A DNA stretch of 64,000 nucleotides from Oceanicaulis sp. BBD 1991-10 (GCA_001657295.1 LYSW01000009.1:1-64000), one strand, 5' to 3'; positions 7,829 through 17,642 are shown, counted from the first letter of the stretch. Program-made: numbers and translations. The notes: generated by a model from the sequence alone, not told the origin.

Positions 7829-10006
7829 ATGAGCGCCCTTCGCCGCGCTCTGCATCATCAAAGGTTCGCCTACGTGTTTCGTCTCGCCGCCCTGTTCGCC
7901 GCTCTCTTCGTCCTGATCCCGCCCGTTCAGGCGCAATTCGCCAGCGACGGCCCCATGGTGGACGCCGCCCTGGTGGCCGATCTTGAAAGCGTGGCGCCGG
8001 GCGAGACGGTGCATATCGCGCTGCATCAGGACATTACGCCGGGCTGGCACACCTATTGGCGCAATCCCGGCGACAGCGGCGAAGCCACGGAAGTCCGCCT
8101 TGACCTGCCGGAGGGCTGGCGCGCCGGCGAGATCATCTGGCCGGCCCCGAACGCCTATCCGATCGGGCCGCTGACCAATTACGGCTATTCCAATGAGGTC
8201 AGCCTGCCGGTGCCGGTGGAGGTGCCCGCCGACGCCCCGGCGGGCCGGGTCACGATCCCGGCGCGCGCGACCTGGCTGGTCTGCGAGGATGTCTGCATCC
8301 CCGAAGACGCCGATCTGGAGATCACGCTGGAGGTCGGCGACACGCGCCCTGACCGTCTCGGCGCGGCGCTGATCCAGACCGCCATCGACGCCGCCCCGGT
8401 TGCGGCGCCGGCCGGGTTTGAAGCCGGCCTGGCGCAGGGCGAGGACGGTCTGGTGCTGACCCTGTCCGGCGACGCTTTCGCGGGCGGCGCCGACCAGGTG
8501 CGCAATCTGTCCTTCTTCCCGCATACGCCGGGCGTCATCGACCATGCCGGCGCGCAGTCGGTCGCGTTGGGCGACGGCGCGGCGCGGATCGATTTGCCGG
8601 CCGGTTATCTGACCCGCGGCGGCGTCAGCGACGCGGCGGGCGGCGTGGTGGTGTTTGAAAGCCGCGCCAGCGGGGTCTGGCTGCAGACCGCGTTGGAATT
8701 CACCGCAGCGCCGGGCGTTGTGGTCAACGCGCTCGAGCGGGCCGCTGACACCGTGGCGGACATGGCGCCGCTCAGCTTTGATCCGGCCGCCGCGGCGCCG
8801 CAATCCATCGGCTTCGCGCAGGCTGCGCTGTTCGCGCTGATCGGCGGTCTGATCCTCAATCTGATGCCGTGCGTCTTCCCGGTCCTCTCCATGAAGGCGC
8901 TGACCATTGTCGAAAAACGTGGTGCGGAACGCGGAGAAGCGCGTCTGCTGGGCCTGGTCTTTGCGGCCGGCGTGATCGGAACCTTTCTCGCCCTTGGCGG
9001 GCTGTTGTTGGTGCTGCGCGTGGCGGGTCTGCCGGATCTGTGGGGCGTGCAGCTGCAAGTGCCCGGCGTGGTGATCGGTCTGGCGCTGTTGATGTTTCTG
9101 ATCGGGCTGAATTTCCTGGGCCTGTTCGAGATCGGGACCAGCCTGCAAAATGTCGGGTCCGGCGTGAAGGATAGCGGCCGGCGCGGCGCGTTTCTGACCG
9201 GCGTGCTCGCCGTTTTCGTCGCCGCGCCGTGCCTGGCGCCCTTCATGACCGGCGCGCTGGCCTTTGCGCTCGCTCAGCCGCCGATCGCCTCGCTCGCCGT
9301 CTTCGCTTTCCTGGGCGTCGGCCTGGCTCTGCCCTTCGTCCTCGTCAGCTTCTTTCCCGGCCTTTTGGGCTTTTTGCCCAAGCCGGGGCTGTGGATGGTG
9401 CGTTTCCGTCAGGCGCTGGCCTTTCCGATGTTCGCCACCGCCATCTGGCTGGTCTGGGTGCTGGTCTCCCAGGTCGGGCCCAACGGCGTGATCTGGTCGC
9501 TCGCCGCCTTCCTGGCCGCCGGCTTCGCGGCCTGGGCGTTCAGCCTGCGCGGCGCCGCGGCGCGCATCACAGCCGCCCTCGGCGTCCTGCTGACCGCAGG
9601 CGCCGTGGTGTCCGCCGCCCGTCTGGAGCCGGTGCAGATCGGCACGCCCGCCGGCGGCGCCTGGGCGGAATGGAGCCCGGAGGCGGTCGCCCAGGCTCAG
9701 GCCGACGGCCGCCCGGTCTTCATCGATTTCACCGCGGCCTGGTGCGTGACCTGCCAGGTCAACAAGCTGGGCGCGCTGTCGGAAGGCGATGTGAAGGCCA
9801 TGTTCGACGCCCATGACGTGGCGCTCTTCCGCGCCGATTTCACCAATCGGGACAGCGTCATCGCCCAGGAGCTCGCCCGCCACGGCGCGCCGGGCGTGCC
9901 GCTTTATCTGATGTATCCGGCGAATGGCGGCGCGCCGGAGGTTTTGCCGCCGCTTTTGACCGGCTCGATTGTGATCCAGGCGATCGAGCGCAGCGTAGAT
10001 ATCTAG
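7829..10006 (+). CDS. DsbD/ScsB-type thiol:disulfide interchange protein
   Basis: Encodes 725 residues. A signal segment (1-36) leads to a periplasmic domain with Cys152 and Cys156 (L-V-C-E-D-V-C-I-P). A multi-helix membrane domain from about residue 325 carries the conserved N-L-M-P-C-V-F-P and A-A-P-C-L-A-P segments, and a C-terminal thioredoxin domain has W-C-V-T-C at 638-642. This is the DsbD/ScsB layout, which moves electrons from cytosolic thioredoxin to periplasmic thiol proteins. The periplasmic domain is larger than in E. coli DsbD, favouring the ScsB-like group. The redoxin gene 22 nt downstream is a plausible partner. Confidence 0.85.
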   Translation: MSALRRALHHQRFAYVFRLAALFAALFVLIPPVQAQFASDGPMVDAALVADLESVAPGETVHIALHQDITPGWHTYWRNPGDSGEATEVRLDLPEGWRAGEIIWPAPNAYPIGPLTNYGYSNEVSLPVPVEVPADAPAGRVTIPARATWLVCEDVCIPEDADLEITLEVGDTRPDRLGAALIQTAIDAAPVAAPAGFEAGLAQGEDGLVLTLSGDAFAGGADQVRNLSFFPHTPGVIDHAGAQSVALGDGAARIDLPAGYLTRGGVSDAAGGVVVFESRASGVWLQTALEFTAAPGVVVNALERAADTVADMAPLSFDPAAAAPQSIGFAQAALFALIGGLILNLMPCVFPVLSMKALTIVEKRGAERGEARLLGLVFAAGVIGTFLALGGLLLVLRVAGLPDLWGVQLQVPGVVIGLALLMFLIGLNFLGLFEIGTSLQNVGSGVKDSGRRGAFLTGVLAVFVAAPCLAPFMTGALAFALAQPPIASLAVFAFLGVGLALPFVLVSFFPGLLGFLPKPGLWMVRFRQALAFPMFATAIWLVWVLVSQVGPNGVIWSLAAFLAAGFAAWAFSLRGAAARITAALGVLLTAGAVVSAARLEPVQIGTPAGGAWAEWSPEAVAQAQADGRPVFIDFTAAWCVTCQVNKLGALSEGDVKAMFDAHDVALFRADFTNRDSVIAQELARHGAPGVPLYLMYPANGGAPEVLPPLLTGSIVIQAIERSVDI

Positions 10007-10028
10007 TCACCGAGGGAGGACGCCTGAC

Positions 10029-10679
10029 ATGACCCGCACCAAGCCATTGTTTGACCGCCGCTCCATGGCGCATGCCGCCAGCGTTGTCGCGGCTTCGGTT
10101 CTAACCGTCGCAGCCTTCGCCGCCGGCGCCGTCGCCGCCGATGCGATCCCGGGCCAGCCCGCGCCCGCCTTCACCGGCCAGACCGCGGCGGGCGAGACCG
10201 TCTCCCTCGCCGATCTCGCCGGCCAGACGGTGGTCCTGGAATGGACCAATCATGACTGCCCCTATGTGCGCCGCCACTATCAGGGCAATATGCAGGGCCT
10301 GCAGTCCGCCGCCGCCGAGGACGGCGTGGTCTGGATTCAGGTGATCAGCTCCGCGCCCGGCGAGCAGGGCCATGTCGACGCCGCCACCGCTCTGTCCCTC
10401 AATGAAGAGCGCGGCGCGCCGGCCGCCCACACCATCCTTGATCCTGAGGGCGTGATCGGCCGCGCCTATGACGCGCGCACCACCCCGCACATATATGTCA
10501 TCGACGCCGAGGGCGTGCTGCAATACGCCGGCGGCATCGACGACATCCCGCGCCCGCGCGCCGATTCGCCTGAAGCGACGCCCTTCGTGACTATGGCGCT
10601 GGACGCGGTGGCCGAAGGCCGCACGCCGGACCCGGCCGCCACCGCGCCTTATGGCTGCTCGGTGAAATACGCCGGCTAG
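10029..10679 (+). CDS. Periplasmic thioredoxin-fold (redoxin/AhpC-TSA) protein
   Basis: Encodes 216 residues with an N-terminal signal or anchor (about 15-37) and a redoxin fold. The active region is N-H-D-C-P-Y-V with a single cysteine at about residue 77 instead of a CxxC pair; a second cysteine lies near the C-terminus (Y-G-C-S-V-K-Y). This suggests peroxiredoxin-like rather than disulfide-exchange chemistry. Conserved T-P-H-I-Y-V-I-D supplies the cis-proline. GGGAGGA precedes the start. The gene follows the DsbD/ScsB-like gene closely, so it is probably in the same operon and reduced by it. Confidence 0.8.
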   Translation: MTRTKPLFDRRSMAHAASVVAASVLTVAAFAAGAVAADAIPGQPAPAFTGQTAAGETVSLADLAGQTVVLEWTNHDCPYVRRHYQGNMQGLQSAAAEDGVVWIQVISSAPGEQGHVDAATALSLNEERGAPAAHTILDPEGVIGRAYDARTTPHIYVIDAEGVLQYAGGIDDIPRPRADSPEATPFVTMALDAVAEGRTPDPAATAPYGCSVKYAG

Positions 10680-10703
10680 GCCCAGGCCTCATGCCCGGAC
10701 AGG

Positions 10704-10740
10704 ACGGCGCTCCGGATCCCCGGGGCGCCGTTTGTCTTTG
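10704..10740 (+). terminator. Terminator after the redoxin gene
   Basis: Stem ACGGCGC / GCGCCGT with an inner CCGG pairing, followed by TTGTCTTTG. It closes the dsbD-like/redoxin operon. Confidence 0.7.
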
Positions 10741-10883
10741 TGCGCTTTTATGACGGCGTCTCCCCCTGCCGGCGCTCGGCCGGCGCAAGGGGTTGCGCAG
10801 GGTAAGGAAGGCGGGCTCGCTTAGTCTTGCCAGCGGCGGTTAATGCCTGGACCTTAACGCACGGGACGAAGCGGGAGAGGGTC

Positions 10884-12467
10884 ATGATGCGCATATGGGC
10901 CGCCGGCCTGGCCGGGCTGGCGCTGGCGGGATGCGGCGCGCCTTCAGCCGATATTTCAGAACGGGTGCTCCATCGCGGCAATGAATTGGAGCCGCTGAGC
11001 CTGGACCCGCATATCGCCTACATCACCGGCGAGCGCCAGATCGTCGTCGATCTGTTCGCCGGCCTGTATCAGCCCGATGCGCGCGGCCGCCCGGTCCTGG
11101 CGCTTGCGAGCGAGGCTGCGGTCTCCGACGACGGCTTACGCTGGACCTTCACCCTGGCCGATGCGGTCTGGTCGGACGGCGCGCCGATCACCGCGCAGGA
11201 TGTGGTCTTCGGCTTGCGCCGCGCGCTCGACCCTGCGACCCGCAATCCCTATCCCACCAAGCTTTTCGTCCTCCGGGGCGCTCAGGCGATCTCGGAGGGC
11301 CGCGCGCCGCTCGAGACGCTCGGCGCGGAGGCGCTGGACGCGCGCACGGTGGTGCTGCATCTCGAACATCCCGCGCCCTATCTGCCCAGCGTGCTGGCGG
11401 TCTGGGGCCAGCCGGTCCCGTCCCATGTCATCGAAACCCATGGCGAAGACTGGACCCGGCCCGAGCATATCGTGGTCAGCGGCGCCTTTGATCTGGTGCG
11501 CTGGCGCAGCAACGATCTTATCGAACTTGAGCGCAATGACCGCTTTTTCGACGCCGATCAGGTCTGCCTGGACCGGGTTTATTATTATCCCACGGTCGAC
11601 ACCGCGGCGGCCGAGCGCCGGGTCCGCAATGGCGAGCTGGACCTCAACACCGAATTCACCGGCGCGAACCTGGCTTTTCTGCGCGAGCGGCACGACGATC
11701 TGGTGGACATCAGCCCGGGCCTGGTGGTCCGTTCGATCAGCTTCAACACGGCGTCTGCGATCGGCGGGGATGCGCGCGTGCGCACCGCGCTGGGCATGGC
11801 GATCGATCGCCGCTTCATCGCCGGCGACATCCTGGCCGGCGCGGACGCCGCCGCGACCCGCTATGTGCCGGACGGCGTGACCGGCCGCGCCGGCGGGCCG
11901 CGCCTGTCCTACGCCGATCAGGCCATGGACGCGCGCCGGGCGGAGGCGCGCCGCCGGCTCGAAGCGGCCGGCTATGGCCCAAACGCGCCGCTGGCCCTGA
12001 CTTTGTATTACCAGCCCTCCGCCGGCTGGCCGCGCGTCGCCCCGGTGATCCAGCAGGACTGGAGCCTGATCGCCGACTGGGTCGAGGTGGAGATCGCCGT
12101 GCGCGACAGCCAGCTGCACTATGACGCCATGCGTTCGGGCGATTATGTCGCTGCGACCTCGGGCTGGGTCGGCGATTTCGACGACCCTTATGCGTATCTT
12201 CTGCAATTCGGCGCCGATGCGGGCGACATCAATTTCTCCCGCTGGAGCGATCCCGCCTATGACGCCGTCCTGCGGGCGGCCCTGATGAATCCCGATACGC
12301 AGGAACGCTCCGAGCAATTGGCGCGGGCCGAGCAGATTTTCCTCGACGCCGGGCCGGAGACCCCGGTCTTCATCGAAAGCACCAAGGCCCTGGTCAGCCC
12401 GGCCGTTAAGGGCTGGGGCTCCAGTCCCTGGCAAATCAATCCCAGCCGCCGGCTGTGCGTTGAGTAG
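10884..12467 (+). CDS. Oligopeptide-binding lipoprotein (OppA/SBP family 5), orphan
   Basis: Encodes 527 residues. The N-terminus is a lipoprotein signal with lipobox L-A-G-C at about residues 15-18, which selects the ATG at 10884. The body follows SBP_bac_5: L-D-P-H at the mature start, L-A-x-x-x-x-V-S-D-D-G-L-R-W-T-F, W-S-D-G-A-P-I-T-A-Q-D-V-V-F and N-P-Y-P-T. It should bind peptides or similar ligands in the periplasm. No permease or ATPase gene adjoins it, so it either serves a distant transporter or has a sensory or chaperone role. The convergent neighbour encodes a peptidase. Confidence 0.85.
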   Translation: MMRIWAAGLAGLALAGCGAPSADISERVLHRGNELEPLSLDPHIAYITGERQIVVDLFAGLYQPDARGRPVLALASEAAVSDDGLRWTFTLADAVWSDGAPITAQDVVFGLRRALDPATRNPYPTKLFVLRGAQAISEGRAPLETLGAEALDARTVVLHLEHPAPYLPSVLAVWGQPVPSHVIETHGEDWTRPEHIVVSGAFDLVRWRSNDLIELERNDRFFDADQVCLDRVYYYPTVDTAAAERRVRNGELDLNTEFTGANLAFLRERHDDLVDISPGLVVRSISFNTASAIGGDARVRTALGMAIDRRFIAGDILAGADAAATRYVPDGVTGRAGGPRLSYADQAMDARRAEARRRLEAAGYGPNAPLALTLYYQPSAGWPRVAPVIQQDWSLIADWVEVEIAVRDSQLHYDAMRSGDYVAATSGWVGDFDDPYAYLLQFGADAGDINFSRWSDPAYDAVLRAALMNPDTQERSEQLARAEQIFLDAGPETPVFIESTKALVSPAVKGWGSSPWQINPSRRLCVE

Positions 12468-12493
12468 GCGGGCGTCCTATTAGGACGCCCGCC
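12467..12493. terminator. Bidirectional hairpin between convergent genes
   Basis: A perfect 13-bp inverted repeat (GGCGGGCGTCCTA and its complement) begins in the oppA-like stop codon. There is no T-run on either side, so it may act as a transcript-stabilising 3' hairpin or a weak bidirectional terminator. Confidence 0.5.
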
Positions 12494-12575
12494 AGGGGCT
12501 CGCGCCTTAGAATGAAGAGCCAGTGCGCGTGACCACGCCCTCCGCCTGTTAGACACGGGGCAAAGGACGCAAGCC

Positions 12576-15215
12576 CTAATCCAAACGCCGTCTGGGATTG
12601 CGGAAATCGTCGCCGAAGAAGATGGCGTTGGTCACCAGGCGCTGGCTGCCCTTGTGGTAGCCGCGGAAGACCGGATTGTCGGCGAACAGGATGACCGAGC
12701 CCGAGCCGCGGCGCTCGGCATGCATCGCGCCGGCGCCTTCCAGCTCCTCGCGGTTTTCCTCGCTGGCGTAACCGGCCAGCAGCGGATCGTCCTGGGCGTA
12801 GCGAACCGGCAGAGCGAAGGGATTGTCCGAGTCCGCAAAGCCGTCGACGCCCAGCTTGGTTATGGCGAGCATGGAATCGCGCAGCCCGAACACCAGCGGG
12901 TGAGCGATGTCCGCCCGGGTTTCAAACAGCGCGCCGGAGATGCGCACCTCCGCGTCCCAGCGGTCGATATCGTCATAGGAGCCGGCCGCCTCGGTCTCGT
13001 CGGCGTCCGCCTCGTCAGCCTCGCCGCCGTCCGACGCCTCGCCTTCGCCCTCGTCCTCCTCATCGCTGAGGAATTCGGCGCTGGAGAGATCGTGCTCGGC
13101 GACCCAGCGCGACGCCGATTCGCTGGCGATCAGGACTCCGCCCGCGCGCACCCAGACGTCCAGGCGCTCGCGGAAGTCCGCGTCCAGGCTGCTATAATCG
13201 CCGCCGGGCATGATCATGTGGGTGTAGCGCTCCAGGGAGGCGCCGGGCATCTCGCTGACATCGATCAGGGAGACCGGGATATTCATCTCGTGGTCTAAGA
13301 GATGCCAGTATTCGCCCGCGTCGTTCGCCGAGACCGCGCGCCCGGTGGCGAGCAGGATTTCCGGCTTCTCGACATTCTCCAGATCGAAGCCGCCGAGATC
13401 CGAGCCGCGCGGCGTGATCCCGCTGACGGCGGCATGAACGGTGACGCTGTCCTCGCGCGCGGCGCGCACCATCAGCTCGTAAATCTCGTCCGCATCCAGC
13501 TCCTGGCCGGCGATCGGCACCATGATCGCGCCGCGGCCGGGCTCAACCTCGCCGCCGCGCGTGCGCACGGTGGTTTCGTCCGGAATGACGCGGGCGCGCA
13601 GGCCGGCGTCGAGCAGGCGGTAAAGCGCGCGCGGCGCATAATAGCTGTCCCACTCCATGACGTAGACATAGGGCGACCGGTCCGGGTCCGGCGCCGCGGC
13701 GTCAAAGCCGTCCACCACATCGCCGGCGAGATTGGGCGAGAAGGCGCGCCCGCGAAGCTCGGCATAATCCAGGTCCCAGGCCAGCGGCTGGGTCCAGCCG
13801 GAGACGTCGTAAAACTCGGTTCTGTCCTCGATGATCTCGGCCTGGAACAAGCCCTTGATCACCCGGTAATGGGTCTGGTTCGCCACGACGATGAAGGCGT
13901 CGCCCGGCTCGAAACTGCGCCCGTCGGCGCGCACCGCCCGGTCAAGCTCGCGGACCTCGATCTGGTGCACGTCGAGCATATCGAGGAAGTTGGCCAGCCG
14001 CGCGCGGTCCGTCGAGGAGAAGACATAGGCGCGCACCGGATCGCTGGCGGCCAGCTGCCGGCTTTCCTGATAAAAGCCCGCCAGATGCGCCTGCAGCTCG
14101 GAACGGCGGGCCTGTCCGGCGCGGATCACCGCCAGGCCGACGCGGGCCTGCTGCCCGATCTTGTCGTCATAGCGCAGGGTCCCAAACTCGGTTTCGCGAA
14201 CCAGGCCGCGCGTCGAGCTCTGTTCGAACAGATAGGGCACCGCGCCGATCAGGTTGGGATAGCTTGACCCGAAACCCAGATAAAAATGAGCGAAGAGCTC
14301 CTCGGTGACATAAAGCGCGCCTTCGCCGTCAAGCTGCTCGGCGACGACGCTGTTCATATCCAAATTCAGTTCCAGCGCGGCGTCGCTGAACAGCGGGTTG
14401 CGCCGCTCAATGGGCCCGGGGGAGAACATGAAGGTCGAATTGCTGCCCATCTCGTGGAAATCGCCGGCGATATTCGGCATCCACTCATGGGTGAACTCCA
14501 CCACGGCGCGCGATTCAGGTTGCTGCACCAACAGCTTCTGCCGGTTCAGGTCGAAATAATAGTGATTGGTGCGCCCCCAGGGCCATTCATAATAATGCTC
14601 CCGGCTTTGCGGGTCGGCGACCGGGGCGGAGGCGTGGTGCATATTCGTCCACTGGGCGAAGCGGTTCACGCCGTCCGGATTGACCGGGACGACGATATTG
14701 ATGACGGCTTCCTCCAGCAGGGTTTCGATCTCCTCGCCCTGGGCGGCGGCCAGGTGATAAAGCATCGCCGGCGCGGCGTCGTAGCTGGACGGCTCCGAGC
14801 CGTGAACGCCGAAGGTGAACTGCAGGATCACCGGGTGGTCGGCCGGCGGCGGCGGCGCGCCCGGCTCAAGCAGGCTGCGCTGCGTCGCTTTGATTTCGTC
14901 GAGCCGCGCAAGATTGGCCGGCGACGATATGGTCACCTGGTGGATCGGCCGCCCGAAATGGCTTTCCCCGATGACGCTGACGATCATCCGCTCGGACGCC
15001 TCGCCCAGCGCCTCGACATAGGCGGCGTGCATGTGCGGCGGATAAATGATCTCGCCGAGCCGGAAGCCGGTCACGTCTTCCGGCGCGGGAATGGCCGGGT
15101 CGTATTGCACGCCCTGATCGAGAAGCGTTTGGACCGGTTGAGGCTCGTAGGCCTGGGCGGTGAACGCGGCGGGCGCGGTCGACAAAAGCAAGGCGGCGGC
15201 AAGCGTGCGCAGCAT
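12576..15215 (-). CDS. Large secreted M14-family zinc carboxypeptidase-like protein
   Basis: Encodes 879 residues with a signal peptide (about 1-22). The M14 domain lies in the first 370 residues: the H-G-S-E zinc motif (HxxE), V-P-V-N-P-D-G-V-N-R and G-D-F-H-E-M-G. The C-terminal half has Rossmann/flavodoxin-like stretches and a strongly acidic linker (Asp/Glu-rich, around 12985-13060). It is much longer than classic carboxypeptidases and matches the long M14 proteins of marine alphaproteobacteria and Bacteroidetes. The start at 15215 is preceded by GGGGAG and gives a clean signal peptide. It probably trims peptides in the periplasm or outside the cell. Confidence 0.82.
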   Translation of the reverse strand: MLRTLAAALLLSTAPAAFTAQAYEPQPVQTLLDQGVQYDPAIPAPEDVTGFRLGEIIYPPHMHAAYVEALGEASERMIVSVIGESHFGRPIHQVTISSPANLARLDEIKATQRSLLEPGAPPPPADHPVILQFTFGVHGSEPSSYDAAPAMLYHLAAAQGEEIETLLEEAVINIVVPVNPDGVNRFAQWTNMHHASAPVADPQSREHYYEWPWGRTNHYYFDLNRQKLLVQQPESRAVVEFTHEWMPNIAGDFHEMGSNSTFMFSPGPIERRNPLFSDAALELNLDMNSVVAEQLDGEGALYVTEELFAHFYLGFGSSYPNLIGAVPYLFEQSSTRGLVRETEFGTLRYDDKIGQQARVGLAVIRAGQARRSELQAHLAGFYQESRQLAASDPVRAYVFSSTDRARLANFLDMLDVHQIEVRELDRAVRADGRSFEPGDAFIVVANQTHYRVIKGLFQAEIIEDRTEFYDVSGWTQPLAWDLDYAELRGRAFSPNLAGDVVDGFDAAAPDPDRSPYVYVMEWDSYYAPRALYRLLDAGLRARVIPDETTVRTRGGEVEPGRGAIMVPIAGQELDADEIYELMVRAAREDSVTVHAAVSGITPRGSDLGGFDLENVEKPEILLATGRAVSANDAGEYWHLLDHEMNIPVSLIDVSEMPGASLERYTHMIMPGGDYSSLDADFRERLDVWVRAGGVLIASESASRWVAEHDLSSAEFLSDEEDEGEGEASDGGEADEADADETEAAGSYDDIDRWDAEVRISGALFETRADIAHPLVFGLRDSMLAITKLGVDGFADSDNPFALPVRYAQDDPLLAGYASEENREELEGAGAMHAERRGSGSVILFADNPVFRGYHKGSQRLVTNAIFFGDDFRNPRRRLD

Positions 15216-15230
15216 GAAGATCTCCCCGAG

Positions 15231-15245
15231 AGTAATATTATTACT
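15231..15245. promoter_or_regulatory. Perfect 15-nt palindrome upstream of the M14 gene
   Basis: AGTAATATTATTACT is fully palindromic around one central base, AT-rich in GC-rich surroundings, and lies 15 nt upstream of the M14 start codon. It is a good candidate operator or promoter-overlapping site. Confidence 0.45.
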
Positions 15246-15509
15246 GCGCGAAGCTATCGCCGGCCGTGCGGGGTTCAAGGGGATTAAACCGGCACGCGAT
15301 TTCGGGTTTCTCGGCGGCGTCCGGGGTCGCAGCGGCGGAAATCCCGATCGTCATCCCGGCGGCAGCCGGGATGCAGCCGCGCAAACGATGAAGACTGGGT
15401 TCTGAATCAAGGTCAGGGTGACGGGGCCGGGGTGCGCGCGACCGGCCGTTTTCCCGCACGATCAAAAGGCAGGAATGACAATGGGCCGATCGGCGCCGGC
15501 GCGGTCGCC

Positions 15510-15971
15510 TCAGCCGTCGGATACAGTCCCGCAGCTCACGAATTCGGTCCCGCGCTGGGCGTCCGGGTCCGCCGCGATGCGTTCGGCCTGGCGGGCCAGG
15601 CGGGCGATTTCGGCATAGGCGCGCGATTGGTCGGCGCGGCTCGCCGCCGCCTCGATCTGGGCGATGCGCGCGGGCGCGTCGCGGCTCATGCCGAGGAAGA
15701 TGCATTTCAGGTCTTCCGGTCCGCCATTTGCTTCTATGGCGCGCGACAGGGTCCGGGCGGCCAGCGCGAATTCATCCAGCTCGGTGAGCAGCGGATCGTC
15801 GGCGGCGAACGGCGCGCCAGGTGCGGCCGGATTATGGCGCAGCGCCTCGGCGCGGCGCTCCGCCTCTTCAGCGATCGGCGCAGCCAGGCGGATGACGCGC
15901 TCAGCGTCGGCGGCGGCGGGCGCCGCCATGGTGAGGGCGAGCATTGCGGCTGTGATCCAGCGAAGCGCCAT
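15510..15971 (-). CDS. Secreted helical protein of unknown function
   Basis: Encodes 153 residues with a signal peptide ending at about A-A-A-D-A. The mature part is Ala/Glu/Arg-rich and mostly helical, with two cysteines (C-I-F-L-G-M and V-S-C-G-T-V) that could pair. I do not recognise the family. It is divergent from hisS with about 120 nt between them, and its 3' side is a 294-nt gap containing a small ATCCCGGC-type inverted repeat. Confidence 0.65.
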   Translation of the reverse strand: MALRWITAAMLALTMAAPAAADAERVIRLAAPIAEEAERRAEALRHNPAAPGAPFAADDPLLTELDEFALAARTLSRAIEANGGPEDLKCIFLGMSRDAPARIAQIEAAASRADQSRAYAEIARLARQAERIAADPDAQRGTEFVSCGTVSDG

Positions 15972-16091
15972 GAGAAAGCTCCTATCGCGTCCGTCTCGTG
16001 CGCATGCAAGGCCTGCGCCGCTTGATCGCGCGAGCCTTGGAGTTTAAGCCGCAAGGCCTTCCCGCCCGGTAAATGAGTTTCGGTGTCCGAC

Positions 16092-17558
16092 ATGGCCAAA
16101 CAAAAGGCGTTCAAGCCCAAAGCCCGCCGCCCGCGCGGCTTCGAAGACCGCGCCGCGAGCGCCCTGCGCGCCGAGCGCGCCCTGGTCGCCGCCGCCAGCC
16201 AGGTCTATGAGCGCTGGGGCTTTGAACCGCTGGAGACGCCGGCCTTTGAATATGCCGACGCGCTGGGCAAATTCCTGCCGGACGCGGACCGGCCCAATGA
16301 AGGCGTGTTCGCGCTTCAGGATGATGACGAGCAATGGATGGCGCTGCGCTATGACCTGACCGCGCCGCTCGCCCGTTTCGCCGCCGAGCATTTCCAGGAC
16401 CTGGCCAAACCCTTCCGGCGCTATCAGTACGGCGAGGTCTGGCGCAATGAAAAGCCGGGACCGGGCCGCTTCCGCCAATTCGTGCAGTGCGACGCCGACA
16501 GCGTCGGCGCGCCGGGACCGGCGGCGGACGCGGAGATGATCGCGCTCGCCAGCGAGGTGATGCAGGCGTCCGGCCTTGAGGCGGGCGAATATGTCGTGCG
16601 CGTCAATGACCGCCGCCTGCTCGACGGCGTGCTCGAGCGCCTGGGCGCGGCGGCGCAGGACAAGCGCCTGACCGTGCTGCGCGCCATCGACAAGATGGAC
16701 CGGCTGGGCCGCCAGGGCGTCGAGCTTCTGCTGGGCGCGGGCCGCAAGGATGACAGCGGCGACTTCACCCAAGGCGCCGGTCTTGAGCCTGAGCAGATCG
16801 CCTTGGTGCTGGACTTTCTGGAGGCCGCCGGCGAGACGCGCGGCGGCGTGATCGCGGCGCTGGAATCCCATGTCGGCGCGGGCGTCGGCAAGGCGGGCCT
16901 GGACGCGCTCGGCGAGATCGACGCGATCCTGTCGGCGCTCGGCGTGGATGAAGGCGGCGCGGTGTTCGATCCGTCCATCGTGCGCGGGCTGGGCTATTAT
17001 ACCGGCGCCGTGTTTGAGACCGAATTGCTGCTCACGCCGCACTATCCGGACGGCTCGCCCATGCAGTTCGGCTCGGTCGGCAGCGGCGGGCGCTATGACG
17101 ATCTGGTGGCGCGCTTCACCGGCCAGGCCGTGCCGGCGACCGGCTTTTCCTTCGGAGTCTCGCGCTTCGCCGCCGCCTTGACCGCGCTGGGCCGGCTCGA
17201 CGCGGCGGCGCCCGACCCGCTGGTCGTCGTGATCGCGGCGGAAAAAGACCGCATGGCGGAATATTTCCAGATCGCCTCCGAGCTGCGCGCCGCCGGGCTT
17301 CGCGCGGAAGCCTTCGTGGGCGGCGGCAATATGGGCAAGCAGCTCAAATACGCCGACCGCCGAGGGGCCGCCATGGCGGTGATCATCGGCTCGGAGGAGC
17401 GCGAAAAAGGCGAGGCGCAGATTAAGGATCTCGCGCTGGGCGCCCGGCTCGCCGCGCAGATCGAGGACAACAAGACCTGGCGCGAAGACCAGCCGGCGCA
17501 GTTCACGGTCAAGCGCGACGTCCTGGTGTCATCGATCCGCCGGAGGCTGGAGAGATAA
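16092..17558 (+). CDS. hisS: Histidyl-tRNA synthetase
   Basis: Encodes 488 residues. Class II synthetase motifs are clear: R-G-F-E-D at the N-terminus, the catalytic region with R-Y-D-L-T-A-P-L-A-R-F, motif 2 as F-R-R-Y-Q-Y-G-E-V-W-R-N-E-K-P-G with R-F-R-Q-F-V-Q-C-D, and the histidine-A motif R-G-L-G-Y-Y-T-G-A-V-F-E followed by G-S-G-G-R-Y-D-D-L. A C-terminal anticodon-binding domain follows. It charges tRNA-His in the cytosol. A GTG three codons upstream (16083) is an alternative start; neither has a strong Shine-Dalgarno sequence. Confidence 0.93.
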   Translation: MAKQKAFKPKARRPRGFEDRAASALRAERALVAAASQVYERWGFEPLETPAFEYADALGKFLPDADRPNEGVFALQDDDEQWMALRYDLTAPLARFAAEHFQDLAKPFRRYQYGEVWRNEKPGPGRFRQFVQCDADSVGAPGPAADAEMIALASEVMQASGLEAGEYVVRVNDRRLLDGVLERLGAAAQDKRLTVLRAIDKMDRLGRQGVELLLGAGRKDDSGDFTQGAGLEPEQIALVLDFLEAAGETRGGVIAALESHVGAGVGKAGLDALGEIDAILSALGVDEGGAVFDPSIVRGLGYYTGAVFETELLLTPHYPDGSPMQFGSVGSGGRYDDLVARFTGQAVPATGFSFGVSRFAAALTALGRLDAAAPDPLVVVIAAEKDRMAEYFQIASELRAAGLRAEAFVGGGNMGKQLKYADRRGAAMAVIIGSEEREKGEAQIKDLALGARLAAQIEDNKTWREDQPAQFTVKRDVLVSSIRRRLER

Positions 17559-17642
17559 CCGCGCGCTTTGCCGACTTTCCCCTTGCGGCGGGCGAGCGTA
17601 TGGTGCGCGCAACATACTTAACGACGTTGAGGGGACGCCGCC

